A DNA stretch of 64,000 bases from Dipteris shenzhenensis (GCA_047967505.1 CM106540.1), one strand, 5' to 3'; shown: positions 1 through 11,928, counted from the first letter of the stretch. Made by a program: numbers and translations. Notes: generated by a model from the letters alone, not told the origin.

Positions 1-1290
1 AAGTTCCGGAGCAATCTCCTCACCTGACGAATCGAGTCAACATGAAAGCACCAACATGACGCAACGTAACACATAGTCGCTAGTAGAACCTGGTTGAGTA
101 ATACCAGTGCTCTTCCGACCAAAGAGAGTCTAGCCGTACTCCAGTAGGCTAGCTTTCTCCAGATACTCTCAAGAACTGGGATAAACTGTTGCATCGGGGA
201 CACCTCAATGCCAACCTGGAAGCCTAGATATCTCGTGGAGGTGCCTCTGGGAATCCATACAAAGCCTCTGTCTCCTCCCCATGCTGGGGTATCCAACTCA
301 GCTCCAGTCCAGATGCCGTTTGATTTATTCCAATTAACAAGTCCCCCTGAGGCTAGGCAGAACTTATCAATCCGCAGCAGTAGCGAGACTAAACGCATCT
401 CCTCTGACTGTCAGTGCCGTGTCGTCAGCAAACTCAGTGTCCAGAAGCTCCTGCTCCTGCCGGATAGGCAGATGGAGGCCTAAAGTGCCATGACTGGTAG
501 CCTGCATAAAGTATCTCATAGCCTCCGCTACGAAAAGGAAATACAAAGCCTCTGTCTCCTCCCCATGCTGGGGTATCCTACTCAACTCCAGTCCACATGC
601 CTTTTGATTTGTTCCAATTGACAAGTCCCCCTGAGGGAGGCTAGACAAAACATGTCAGTTGAATCCGCAGCAGTAGCGAGACTAAACGCATCTCCTCTGA
701 CTGTCAGTGCCGTGTCGTCAGCAAACTCAGTGTCCAGAAGCTCCTGCTCCTGCCGGATAGGCAAATGGAGGCCTAAAGTGCCAGACTGGTAGCCTGCATA
801 AAGTATCTCATAGCCTCCGCTACGAAAAGGAAAAGGTAAGGTGCAAGCGGGCATCCATGTCGTACCGATCTGGATAGCTGAAAAGCCGGTCCTCTGCCTC
901 CACAGACAACCATCCTGCTAGAAGAGTGGGAGTAAAGTGAGGAGACCAAGGAAATCCATCTATCAGTGAAGCCTAGCCTCCTCATAGTGCCCTCTAAGAA
1001 ACCCCAGTCCACCCTATCATAAGCCTTCTCAAAATGGAGAAGAAGAACTGTAATCTCGTGCTGACTCTGCTTCGCCCAGTGAGTGGCCTTCCAAAAAGTA
1101 AAGATATTATCCAAGATACTCCGATCTTGAACAATTCCTGTCTAAGTAGCTCTGATGATATATGGCAGCATAGGCTTTAGGCGAAGAGCAAAGGTCTTCG
1201 CTAGGATCTTATAGGTTGTCCCTAGAAGTGTAATGGGTCTCCAATTACGTAGGACTGTCTTGTCTCCCCCTTTCGGGATGAGACAAATCA
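1..1290 (-). pseudogene. LINE reverse transcriptase fragment, copy 1
   Basis: Non-LTR retrotransposon pol fragment. Reading on the minus strand from about 1,285 one sees the block IPKGGDKT..LRNWRPITLL, then a FEKAYDRVDW motif (near 1,010), RHGCPLAPYLF (near 850) and the catalytic EFADDTAL motif. The copy starts in the middle of the RT domain, so it is 5'-truncated. A TAG at 1,142-1,144 stands where plant LINEs have Gln (AT*TG); the same stop is in copies 2 and 3. The FADD region is present twice because of a 284-bp tandem duplication. The C-terminal part lies off the left edge of the window. Inactive. Confidence 0.9.
259..835 (-). repeat. 284-bp tandem duplication inside the LINE
   Basis: The stretch beginning acaaagcctctgtctcctcc at 259 recurs at 543, so the FADD-containing segment of the RT is present twice. 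The same duplication is in the copies at about 30,637/30,921 and 62,009/62,298, so it predates the block duplication. Confidence 0.85.
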
Positions 1291-1582
1291 ATCAATTTTA
1301 ACCTAGGGCTCAGAAGTAACGCCTGAGTTCTAGCTGCCCTATGAAAATCCCAGCAACAAAAAAAGCATATAGTTAGTCCCTACCTAGCTACTAGGTCACG
1401 TGCACTCACACGCTTTCACTTAGACACATAGATGATTTCATGAATAATTGTGCCACACACTTTTCATTCCACACTCTAAAAGCATGTATAAAAATAAGAT
1501 CTCCCACACACACACACAAAAGGGTCATACCTGCATGCCAACCAATCTATTGATCAATGATACACCACATGCACATGGATGC
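1291..1582. other. LINE 5' flank, non-coding
   Basis: About 290 bp between the truncated LINE and the CC gene, with no convincing coding sequence. It holds a short (CA)n run near 1,506 and ends in ...atggatgcag, a possible 3' splice site, directly before the point where left and right palindrome arms become homologous. It is repeated in units B and C, and a fourth, displaced copy lies at 34,540-34,832. Confidence 0.6.
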
Positions 1583-1595
1583 AGGTTCAGAAAAG

Positions 1596-4500
1596 ATGCC
1601 GCCACTGAAGAGGATGTGCAGAAAGAGCCCACCGCCTCAACCACAGGACCCTCTCCAGAGTTCGCAGCCATCTACATCCTCTCAACTACGGCGACCACAG
1701 GCATTTGTGGTCCAGAGCGATAGCTCTGAAGAGGATTCAGTGCATGACCAAGAAAAACAAATGCCATCCTAGTCACCACCGACCTACAGAGCCATTGATG
1801 GGGCCCAGTCACTGGATCTTGTTTGGCCACCTACATTAACTTATGCTCTATCCCAGGAAGCAACATCTTACTTAGAGCAAAGGGGTCTAGGCAGTTTGCA
1901 TGAGAGCCTAAAAATCCTTGGAGGACAATCCTACAATGACCACATACATCAAAGACTTTCTCCATTCTTACCACTCCAGCAATGCAAAGGTTAGCAAGTA
2001 CGATACAATCACTATACATCAAAGCCGACTAAACATTATCTTCGACAATATAGTCATTCAAAGAGCTTTCTCACTGCCAACACAAGGTGCCAAATACCCT
2101 ACACGGCCTGCCGATGCAAAGTTTCTCGAAGTACAATCTCTCCTCACCAAGGGCACACTGTTCCATAGGGACGGCATATTGCTTCGCACAATCCTTAACC
2201 ATCGCCTCAAGGAAGCATCACAATTGCTATCCACAATCCTGGGGGTTAAGTGCGGCAAGAATCGATCACTTTCACTCCACACATTTGTTTTACTGAGTAG
2301 AAAGCTAAAGCAAGACTGGGTCCAGTATTTAGTCATCTTCTTTACAAAGAAACTAGACAGTTCATCAGGCCAAAAATATAAAATTCCACACTTATTGGCT
2401 ATAATCATAAAAAAAGAACTACAAGAAAGAGAAATGACTCTGCCCCAGTCACCTAAACCAATTGAGGAGTTGGACATACCCTTCTCACCAGTATGAGAGC
2501 CATCACCACACATTGATAAGTGCAGATGCCTTAGAAGAAATACCTATTCTAGAGGCAACTCGAGCCTCAGGCAATATCGCCACCAGAATCTGAGGAAAGA
2601 TCGACACCAGTGTCTGAGGCTACATCATCACTAGAACCGCCCATCGACGCCATGCCAGTCGATGAGCCACAAGGGGAGCTAAGATGAGCCATGCCAGTCG
2701 ATCCGGATTTAGGAATTGCCCCACCAGATGCTACAGCTCGGTGCACAACTGCAACCAATATATCACCAACAACAGCTGAAGCAACCAGAGCCTGAGGCAA
2801 GATCGGCACCAGAACCTGACGCAAGATCGGCACCAATGCCTGAGGCTACATCGTCACTAGAACCGCCCATCAACGCCATGCCAGTCGATGAGCCACAAGG
2901 GGAGCTAGTGCCAGATCAACAGTATGACTATTGTACACAAGAGACTGAAATACCATTAGAACAACGTCCCCCAAGTACTACAGAATCATCTTGATGGCTA
3001 CATGGACACCACTTGTATCAGCAGTATCGCCAGATCTCATCACCATCTGTGATTCTCCAATATCAAGCTAGCCAAATGACCCAAATGTCAGAACTATTCA
3101 CTAGCTTGGCCAAGGAAGAATATGCAAGAGAATTGGATAGACAGACTGCAACATGGACACCACTTGTATCAACAGTATCGCCAGATCTCATCACCGTCTA
3201 TCATTCTCCAAGATCAAGCTAGCAAAATGACCCAAATGTCAGAACTATTAACTGGCTTGGCCAAGGAAGAATATGCAAGAGAATTGGATAGACAGACTGC
3301 AATAGAAATCGAAGACCAATTCCAGGCAATCGTCATAGAGGTCAAGGCACTTCGGGTGCAGATAGATAAGAAGGAGGTAGAAGAACTGCGCATGAATCAA
3401 GCTCTCCTAGCTCAAGAGAAGGTAGTGAGGGATGTGACCTCCACCTCCACCTCCACCAAAGTCAAACACAGCTGACAGCAGCAGTACAAGCAACGGCAAT
3501 CCTTCAGACCTACTATAACTCCATGACATCCGCACATGTTCAACAGACGGAGGTAGTGGCACAAGCTCGACTCACTCTAATTCACAAAGAAGAAGAGCTC
3601 CAGGACTGCAAAGACAAGCTTCAAGACATGAAACAATCTTTAGTAGCACGTGCCTTCAGCATTGACGAGCTTGCAAGGTAATGCAGAATCTTAAAGGACC
3701 AACTTGCTACCGCTGAAGAGGCTAGCACTTCAGAAGCACAAGTCTTGGACCAATGGTCCAACACTACTGAGACATTTCTCAATAGGCAAAGGTCACCTTG
3801 CAAATAAGAAAGCTTAAGGAGGCATACACAACCATCTACCAGCAATAGAAAGAAAAATTGAATGAGATGCACTCCCAAAAGATAATCATCTCTAAGCTTC
3901 AACTCCAATTGCTAATGCCAGTCGATGAGAGACAAGGTTAGCTAGTGCCAAATCAACAGTATGACTAGTGTATATCAGGGACTGAAATACCATTGGAACA
4001 ACCTCCCCTAAGTACTATAAAATCATCAGGATGGCTACATGGACACCACTTGTATCAGCAGTATCGCCAGATCTCATCACCATCTGTCATTCTCCAACAT
4101 CAAGCTAGCCAAATGACCCAAATGTCAGAACTATTCACTAGCTTGGCCAAGGAAGAATATGCAAGAGAATTGGATAGACAAATTGCAATAGAAATCGAAG
4201 ATCAATTCCAGGCAATCGTCATAGAGGTCAAGGCACTCGGACGCAGATAGATAAGAAAGAGGTAGAAGAACTGCGCATGAACCAAGCTCTCCAAGCTCAA
4301 GAGAAGCTGCGCATAAACCAAGCTCTCCAAGCTCTCGAATCTCAAGAGGTCAAGGCACTCGGACGCAGATAGATAAGAAAGAGGTAGAAGAACTGCGCAT
4401 GAACCAAGCTCTCCAAATCAACAGTATGACTATTGTATACAAGGGACTGAAATACCATTGGAACAACCTCCCCTAAGTACTATAGAATCATCGAGATGGC

Positions 4501-6492
4501 TACATGGACACCACTTGTATCAGCAGTATCGCCAGATCTCATCACCATCTGTCATTCTCCAACATCAAGCTAGCCAAATGACCCAAATGTCAGAACTATT
4601 CACTAGCTTGGCCAAGGAAGAATATGCAAGAGAATTGGATAGACAAACTGCAACAGAAATCGAAGACCAATTCCAGGCAATCGCCATAGAGGTCAAGGCA
4701 CTCGGACGCAGATAGATAAGAAGGACGTAGAAGAACTGCGCATGAACCAAGCTCTCCAAGCTCAAGAGAAGGCAGTGAGGGATGTGACCTCCACCTCCAC
4801 CAAAGACAAACACAACTGACAGCAGCAGTATAAGCAACGGCAATCCTACAGACCTACTATAACTCCTTGACAGCTGCACATGTTCAACAGACGGAGGTAG
4901 TCGCACAAGCTCGACTAACTCTAATTCACAAAGAAGAAGAGCTCCAGGATTGCAAAGACAAGCTTGAAGACATGAAACAATCTTTGGTAGCACGACGTGT
5001 CTTCAGCATTGACGAGCTTACAAAGAAATGCACAATCCTAAACGACCAACTTGCTACCGCTCAAGAGGCCAGGACTTCACAAGCACAAGTCTTGGACCAA
5101 TGGTCCAATACCACTGAAGACATTCCTCAATAGGCAAAGTTCACCTTACAAATGAACCAAGCTCTCTAAGCTCAAGAGAAGGTGACCTTTGCATGTTAGG
5201 GAATGTCTTGGACTTCACAAGCACAAGTCTTGCACCAATGGTCCAATACCACTAAAGACATTCCTCAACAGGCAAAGGTCACCTTACAAATGAACCCTCT
5301 AAGCTCAAGAGAAGGCAGTGAGGGATGTGACCTCCACCTCCACCAAAGACAAACACAGCTGACAGCAGCAGTACAAGCAACGGCAATCCTGTAGACTTAC
5401 TATAACTCCTTGACATCCGCACATGTTCAACAGACGAAGGTAGTCGCACAAGCTCGGCTCACTCTAATTCACAAAGAAGAAGAGCTCCAGGATTGCAACG
5501 ACAAGCTTGAAGACATGAAACAATCTTTGGTAGCACCATGTGTCTTCAGCATTGACGAGCTTACAAAGGAATGTAGAATCTTAAACGACCAGCTTGCTAC
5601 CGCTCAAGAGCCACCAAAGACAAACACAGCTGACAGCAGCAGTACAAGCAACGGCAATCCTGTAGACTTACTATAACTCCTTGACATCCGCACATGTTCA
5701 ACAGACGGAGGTAGTCGCACAAGCTCGGCTCACTCTAATTCACAAAGAAGAAGAGCTCCAGGATTGCAACGACAAGCTTGAAGACATGAAACAATCTTTG
5801 GTAGCACCATGTGTCTTCAGCATTGACGAGCTTACAAAGGAATGTAGAATCTTAAACGACCAGCTTGCTACCGCTCAAGAGGCAGGACTTCGCAAGCACA
5901 CCAATGGTCCAATACCACTGAAGACATTCCTCAACAGGCAAAGATCACCTTACAAATGAGAAAGCTTAAGGAGGCATATACAACCATCTACCAGCAATAC
6001 AAAGAAAAAATGAATGAGATGCACTCCCAAAAGATAATCATCTCCAAGCTTGAACTCCAATTGCTAGTGCACAACAATGAGGCATTGGAAGACAACACCA
6101 ATGAAGCTCCACTACAATGCACAACGGTGGTGTACCAAGAGCTTGTGGCTGCTCTACAAGTGGAAGATCACCTCAACACACGCATGCTTATACCATGGAA
6201 GAAACTCCAAATCAGGATCATATGTGCTCATCCAACAATCAAATGGGAACGTTCCATAGGGACCAAAACCCTGCGCATAATTTGCCAAGACTTGTTCGAA
6301 GATGAGAAAAATAGGTTCTGCCTGTCTACACATGCCGGGTTTATAGCGCTCAGGACGGATTGTTTCATTGCATATGTATGCCTCATGGGTAGTCCTTCCC
6401 TCAGGGTCATTGCAGGTTTGTTGCCATTGCTACAAAGGCCGTCACTATTACTTACAAGACACAACATAACTGACATCCACCCATGCAGCTGA
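1596..6492 (+). pseudogene. CC gene, left palindrome arm, unit A
   Basis: Degraded copy of an unrecognised gene. The frame can be followed from ATG at 1,596 (basic, Pro/Ser-rich start with a DSSEED acidic patch), through a TAG at about 1,770 and an extra A near 1,912 that shifts the frame, to a well-kept domain at 1,918-2,496 with motifs HSYHSSNAK, RAFSLPTQGAKYP and LLSRKLKQDWVQ. Next come Pro/Glu-rich repeats (about 2,700-2,990), a Gln-rich segment repeated at 3,010, 3,130, 4,030 and 4,510, several copies of a coiled-coil module (TLIHKEEELQDCKDKLEDMK), and a C-terminal domain ending at 6,492 with CLSTHAGF..LRTD and YVCLMGSP. Tandem expansion makes this arm longer than its partner. It could be a host gene or a retroelement ORF1/gag; the layout loosely recalls plant mobile-domain or Athila ORF1 proteins, but I could not establish that. 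Confidence 0.6.
5397..5939 (+). repeat. 271-bp coiled-coil module in direct tandem
   Basis: The segment starting ttactataactccttgacat occurs at 5,397 and again at 5,668, with nearly identical coiled-coil coding in both copies. Related, more diverged copies lie at about 3,510 and 4,855. The module encodes an amphipathic helix with Glu/Lys-rich heptads. Confidence 0.8.
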
Positions 6493-6895
6493 TGATCTCA
6501 TCGCACCAGCAAAAAGAAGTGTCGAAAGATGACAGAGCCTATCTCACATCCAACTTCCCATATCTAACCACTCTTTCTGCCAACCTCATAACCTCACTCA
6601 CCCTTGCTGCTACCACTCTCTTAACCTTCCCCGGGCTCCATCCTAACATCTATTCCCTCCATCGTCTCTTTGCTCATGCCTCTCACTATTTTTAACTAAC
6701 CCAACAGTCACAAACTTATGAGCCCCTCACACCTTCTTCCCCTCCCTTGCTGATTCCTCTGCTCTGCCCCTCACACCTAGCTTCTTCTCCTCCCTTGCTA
6801 ATCCTACCCTTGGGGATTACCAAGCTGCTCAAATCATTTGCCAAGTTCTTCCCCTCCTCCCCTCTGCTCCGCCTTCCAAGGTGCGATGGGATCAT
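6493..6895. other. Palindrome centre (spacer), unit A
   Basis: Non-palindromic spacer between the arms of the unit A inverted repeat. It is pyrimidine-rich, with runs such as cttcccctcc, and has no convincing coding frame. Its first 200 bp recur at 35,820, at 36,531 and, inverted, at about 25,356-25,540 and 47,960-48,150. Confidence 0.7.
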
Positions 6896-9800
6896 CAGCT
6901 ACATGGGTGGGATGTCGGTTATGTCGTACCTTGCAAATAACAGTGATGGCCTTTGTAGCAATGGCAACAAACCTGCAATAACCCTCAGAAAAGGACTACC
7001 CATGAGACATACATATGCAATGAAAGCATCCGTCCTGAGTGCTATAAACCCGGCATGTGTAGACAGACATAAGATATTTTTCTCATCTTCGGACAAGTCT
7101 TGGCAAATTATGCGTAGGGTTTTGATCCCTATGGAACGTTTCCATTTGATTCTTGGATGAGCAGATATGATTCTTATTTGGAGTTGCTTTTATTGGATAA
7201 GCACACGTGTATTGAGGTGATGTTCTACTTGTAGAGCAGTCACAAGCTCTTGATATACCACCGTTGTGTATTATAGTGGGGCTTCATTGGTGCTGTCTTC
7301 CAATGCCTCATTGTTGTGCATTAGCAGTTAGAGTTCAAGCTTCGAGATGATTATCTTTTGGGAGTGCATCTCATTCATTTTTTCTGAGTATTGCTGATAG
7401 ATGGTTGTATATGTCTCCTTAAGCTTTCTCATTTGCAAGGTGACCTTTGCCTGTTGAGGAATGTCTTCAGTAGTATTGGACCATTGGTCCAAGACTTATG
7501 CTTGTGAAGTGCTGGCCTCTTGAGCAGTAGCAAGTTGGTCTTTTAAGATTCTGCATTCCCTTGTAAGCTCGTCAATGCTGAAGGCAAGTACTGCCAGAGA
7601 TTGTTTCATGTCTTCAAGCTTGTCTTTGCAATCATGGAGCTCTTTTTCTTTGTGAATTAGAGTCAGTCGAACTTCTGTCACTACCTCCATCTGTTGAACA
7701 TCTGCGTGAAGTGCTCGCCTCTTGAGCGGTTGGTCCTTTAAGATTCTGCATTCCCTTGTAAGCTCCTCAAAGCTGAAGGCAAGTACTACCAAAGATTGTT
7801 TCATGTCTTCAAGCTTGTCTTTGCAATCCTGGAGCTCTTTTTCTTTGTGAATTAGAGTCAGTCGAAGTTCTGCCACTACCTTCGTCTGTTCAACATGTGC
7901 GGATGTCAAGGAGTTATACTAGGTCTGTAGCATTGCCATTGCTTGTACTGCTGTTGTCAGCTGTGTTTGACTTTGGTGGAGGTTAGAGGTCACATCTCTC
8001 ATTGCCTTCTCTTGAGCTTGAAGAGCTTGGTTCATGCGCAGTTCTTCTACCTCCTCATCATCTATCTGCGCCCGAAGTGCCTTGCCTCTATGGCGATTGC
8101 TTGGAATGAGTCTTCGATTTCTATTGCAATCTATCTGTCCAATTCTCTTGCATATTCTTCCTTGGCCAAGCTAGTGAATAGTTCTGACATGTGGGTCATT
8201 TGGCTAGCTTGATGTTAGTGAATGACAGACGGTGATGAGGTTTGGCGATACTGCTGATACAGGTGGTGCCCATGTAGCCATCCCGATGATTCTGTAGTAC
8301 TTGGGGGAGGTTGTTCCAATGGTATTTCAGTCTCTTGTATACAATAGTCATACTATTAATCTGGCACTAGCTCCCCTTGTGGCTCATCGACTGGCATGGC
8401 GTCGATGGGCGGTTCTAGTGATGATGTAGCCTCAGGCTCTGGTGCCGATCTTTCCTCAGCTTCTGTGGTGCTGATCTTGCCTCAGACTCTGGTTGCTGCT
8501 GTTGTTGGAGATATATTAGTTGCAGTTGTGCACCGAGATGTAGCATCTCGTGGGACAATTCTTCAATCCCGATCTCCAGAATAGGTATTTCTTCTAACGC
8601 ATCTGCACTTATTAATGTGATAGTAGGAGAAGTTGGTGACCGATCCTATACTGGTGAGAAGGGTATGTCCAACTCTTCAATTAGTTTTGGTGACTGGGGC
8701 AGAGTCATTTCTCTGCACTTATCAATGTGATAGTAGGAGAAGTTGGTAGAGTATGTCCAACTCCTCAATTGGTTTTGGTGATTGGGGCAGAGTCATTTCT
8801 CTCTCTTGTGGTTCCTTTTTTATGATTATAGATTTATGATTATAGAGAATAAGTGTGGAATTTTATATTTTTGGCCTGATGAACCATCTAGTTTCTTTCT
8901 AAAGAAGATGACTAAGTGCTGGACCCATTCTTGTTTTAGCTTCCTACTCAGTAAAACAAATGTGCGGAGTGGAAGTGATTGGGACAGAGTCATTTCTCTG
9001 CACTTATCAATGTGATAGTAGGAGAAGTTGGTAGGGTATGTCCAACTCCTCAATTAGTTTTGGTGACTGGGACATAGTCATTTCTCTTTCTTGTAGTTCT
9101 TTTTTTATGATTATAGCCAATAAGTGTGAAATTTTACATTTTTGGCTTGATGAACCATCTAGTTTCTTTGTAAAGAAGATGGCCAAGTGCTGGACCCAGT
9201 CTTCTTTTAGCTTCCTACTCAGCAAAACAAATGTGCGGAGCGTAAGTGATCGATTCTTGCCGCACTTAACCCGCAGGATTGTGGATAGAAATTGTGCTGC
9301 TTCCTTGAGGCGATGGTTAAGGATTGTGCGAAGCAATATGCCATATCTATAGAACAGTGTCCCCTTGGTGAGAAGAGATTGTACTTCGAGAAACTTTGCA
9401 TCGGCAAGCCGTGTAGGATATTTGGCACCTTGTGTTGGTAGTGAGAAAGCCCTTTGAATGACTGTACTGTCAAGGATAATGCTTAGTGGGCTCTGATAAA
9501 CAGTGATTGTACCGTACTTGCCAACCTTTGCATTGCTGGAGTGGTAAGAATGGAGAAAGTCTTTGATATATGTGGTCATTGTAGGATTGTCCTCCAAGGA
9601 TTTTAGGCTCTTATACAAACATCCTAGACTCCTTAGCTCTAAGTAAGATGTTGCTTCTTGGGACAGAGCATAAGTCAATGTGGGTGGCCAAACAAGTTCC
9701 AGTGACTGGACCCTATCTATGGCTATGTAGGTCGGTGGTGACTGGGTGGCATTTGTTCTTCTTGGTCATGCATTGAATCCTCTTCGGAGCTATCGCTCTC

Positions 9801-9940
9801 GACCATAAATGCCTGTGGTCGTCATGGTTGAGAGGATGTAGATGACTGCGAACTCTGGAGGGGGTCTCGTGGTTGAGGCGGTGGGCTCTTTCTGTGCATC
9901 CTCTTTAGTGACGGCATCTTTTCTGAACCTGAATGCTCTC
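6896..9940 (-). pseudogene. CC gene, right palindrome arm, unit A
   Basis: Inverted partner of the left arm, read on the minus strand from ATG at 9,917. The conserved domain is open over 9,007-9,678 without the extra A seen in the left arm. Its distal part is then repeated at 8,826-9,053. The coiled-coil region (7,496-7,909) contains two modules, and the C-terminal domain lies at 6,899-7,150 and ends in TDIPPM. Stops and indels break the frame, but it is better kept than the left arm. The arm continues into a TATA-containing upstream region at about 9,940-10,260 that the left arm lacks. Confidence 0.6.
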
Positions 9941-10024
9941 CAAGTCTTTCTTGATTGTTGAGGACCAATGGACGGTGGGTAGATGGCTAGGTTATCGCTG
10001 CGAGATGGGCTCGAAGTAACTTAC
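9929..10024 (-). other. Possible 5' intron of the CC gene, right arm A
   Basis: On the minus strand a GTAAGTTACTT donor follows an ATG at 10,025-10,027. A CAG acceptor sits at 9,929-9,931, exactly where homology with the left arm begins. The inferred intron is 96 nt. The upstream ATG does not continue in frame with the ATG at 9,917, so this is a splice-site reading only; transcript data are absent. Confidence 0.35.
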
Positions 10025-10146
10025 CATGTGAGAATGAGAGTAGGGTGGTGGTCGATGGAGAGAGGGGAGTGTCTTGCGTAGGGCTCGGAATAGAAAAGAT
10101 AATGGAGGCAAGATGTGAAGGATGAAGAATGAGGGGGTGGAGTGGG

Positions 10147-10155
10147 TATTTATAG
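10147..10155 (-). promoter_or_regulatory. TATA box upstream of CC gene, right arm A
   Basis: The minus strand reads CTATAAATA, followed about 120 nt downstream by the first ATG after a C/T-rich stretch typical of plant 5' leaders. The same element is kept in unit B at 43,254-43,262. The left arms lack it. Position, TATA and leader composition together suggest an RNA polymerase II promoter. Confidence 0.5.
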
Positions 10156-10349
10156 GAAATGGATTTAGGTTTAGTGTTAAACCGTAAACTCTTCCCAAGC
10201 CGTAACTTTTTATGGTTAGTACGGTTTGCTCTTCTGCAAAAACGTGAAATGATCAAAATTGCAAGCTCTACGCATTTGGGTCCACTACCTAGCCCGATTG
10301 TTTATCAAGTGGCTTCTTTTTAAGAAATAAAGAAAATTTCTTAAGGTAG

Positions 10350-11054
10350 TAACCCAAGGTTGATGCTTCGGATTGATATGTTTGGCTAGAAATTGAAAAA
10401 AATTTACTCTCCTTGCCCTTGAGTGTTATGCTTGTGAAAGTTCGAAGTAGTTTATTTTTTAAACATACCTATGTATGTCTACTCGTTACTTGAGACGCTA
10501 GTCTTCCTCACAGCGGCGCCAAATGTTGGCTCTTTTCCACAGCTTCCGCGGGAAGAGCAAGGTTTTCTCTGTTAGCAGGGTTTCGAGGCTTTTTGTCACC
10601 TACAGATATATCGGGGTTGTCGTTTGTAGCATACGTGTAGCTTAGGACCTCGAGTCGTGTTCCGGTGAGAGACGTAGGCTTAAGTGTGGTAAGTAAACAT
10701 AGTGCATGCATGTGTAAAAGGAACGTGTATCATCATGGTTGAGGTAATGAAGGCTTTCATCTTCATTGGGGGTTCCAGGGTTTAGGAGAAGTTTAAGGGT
10801 TAGCAAGAGGTTTCAGGGTTTAGAAAAGGTTCCAGGGTTAGAAGGAGTTCCAAGGTTTAGAAGGAGGTCCAATGTTTAGAAGGAGGTTTCAGAGTTTAGA
10901 AGAGGTTTCAAGGTTTAGAGTAGAGTACATGGTGGAGAACTCGTCTTCCTTGTAGATCATGGAGATTAAGAGTTGAGGAACTAAGGGAATAATCCTCTAC
11001 CCCCAATCCCCCCCTGAGATTCAATCACTCCTTTTAACTCCTCCACGCCACAAC
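10350..11054 (+). mobile_element. Family X LTR end, primer-binding site and leader, copy 1
   Basis: The stretch from acccaaggttgatgcttcgg to ...tcctcacag resembles the end of an LTR. It is followed at 10,515 by GGCGCCAAATGTTGG, a candidate primer-binding site, and by about 520 bp of leader to the gag ATG at 11,055. The same arrangement is repeated at about 11,929-12,610 and, truncated, at 43,465-43,703. The LTR's outer end is not recognisable, so the LTR is incomplete. Confidence 0.55.
10771..10925 (+). repeat. 19-bp minisatellite with telomere-like core, leader of X
   Basis: About eight degenerate 19-bp units of the form gtttcagggtttagaagag. Some units contain GGGTTTAG, the plant telomere-type word. 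The second X leader holds a matching array at 12,336-12,490. It lies in untranslated leader between the PBS and gag. Confidence 0.75.
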
Positions 11055-11920
11055 ATGACTAGACGCTGTCGCCACAATGATGGGGATATCGACCTCGATG
11101 TAGAGGCTGACAATTTCTTTAATCGAAGAAATAATAACACTCAAGGCAGGCGCCCTTTGAGAAAATTTGAACTTCCCAAATATAATGGTAGGAGAGATCC
11201 AGCCAGATTCCTCCAGCATTTTGATGCCGCATGGCGAGCAAATGGAGATCAATCCCATAAAACCAAGGTGGCTTGGTTTTCCATGGCCTTAACTGATGAA
11301 GCGTTTGAATGATGCCTAGACCTTCTAGTGGAAGAGGGACCTACTTCAAACAGAATTTAAACAACGCTTTCAAATGGAGAGGCTACAAGATGATCTCACC
11401 GTCGAGAAGATGTACGCACATACCTCCTAGGTAAGATAAAAAGATTAATCGCCAAATGCGACCCACATCCCGATGCAAAGTACCTCACGGCCTGGTTCAT
11501 TGCAGAACTAGGAAAGAAAATCCGAAAGGATATGAAAAAGATTAGCAGCTATGAAACGTTCAGTGCTGCTCATGCGCGGCAGCCATTGACATCGAGGATG
11601 GCATGACGGACTCTGACACTAGCAGTAATGACGGCAGGTCTAGTGCGCGAGATACGTGCTCGAAAAAGGGTAAATCAAAGTCCACTGCCGAACATCAAAT
11701 GAAGATCGCCTAAAGGCCATGACCATGAAGCTGAAAGAAGACATGATGCAGGCCATGGAAGAAAAACTTCACTTGTCTCAGCCGCCAACTCAGACATATC
11801 CACGGCGCGAAAATGTCTGATGTCCACACTGCATGGCCAATCATACAGCTAATGAGTGCCCGGTCCTAAGAGCCAAGATCACTACACAAGCAAATCCACC
11901 GCCCCCGAAAATCCTCTACC
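11055..11920 (+). pseudogene. Family X gag, fragment 1
   Basis: Starts at ATG 11,055 with an acidic N-terminus and then a Retrotrans_gag-like region (FELPKYNG, RFLQHFDAAW, KVAWFSMALTDEA) up to a stop at 11,312. Further gag words (AKCDPHPDAKYLTAWF, then a zinc-knuckle remnant near 11,820-11,865) follow in shifted frames. A run of deletions relative to the 13,440 copy disrupts it. It would encode the capsid and nucleocapsid of a Ty3/gypsy element; here it is a fragment. Confidence 0.75.
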
Positions 11921-11928
11921 CAAGGTTG

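Noticed and set aside
1500-1525. CA microsatellite as a regulatory or recombination site
   Set aside because: Short, common simple repeat; its recurrence is explained by block duplication.
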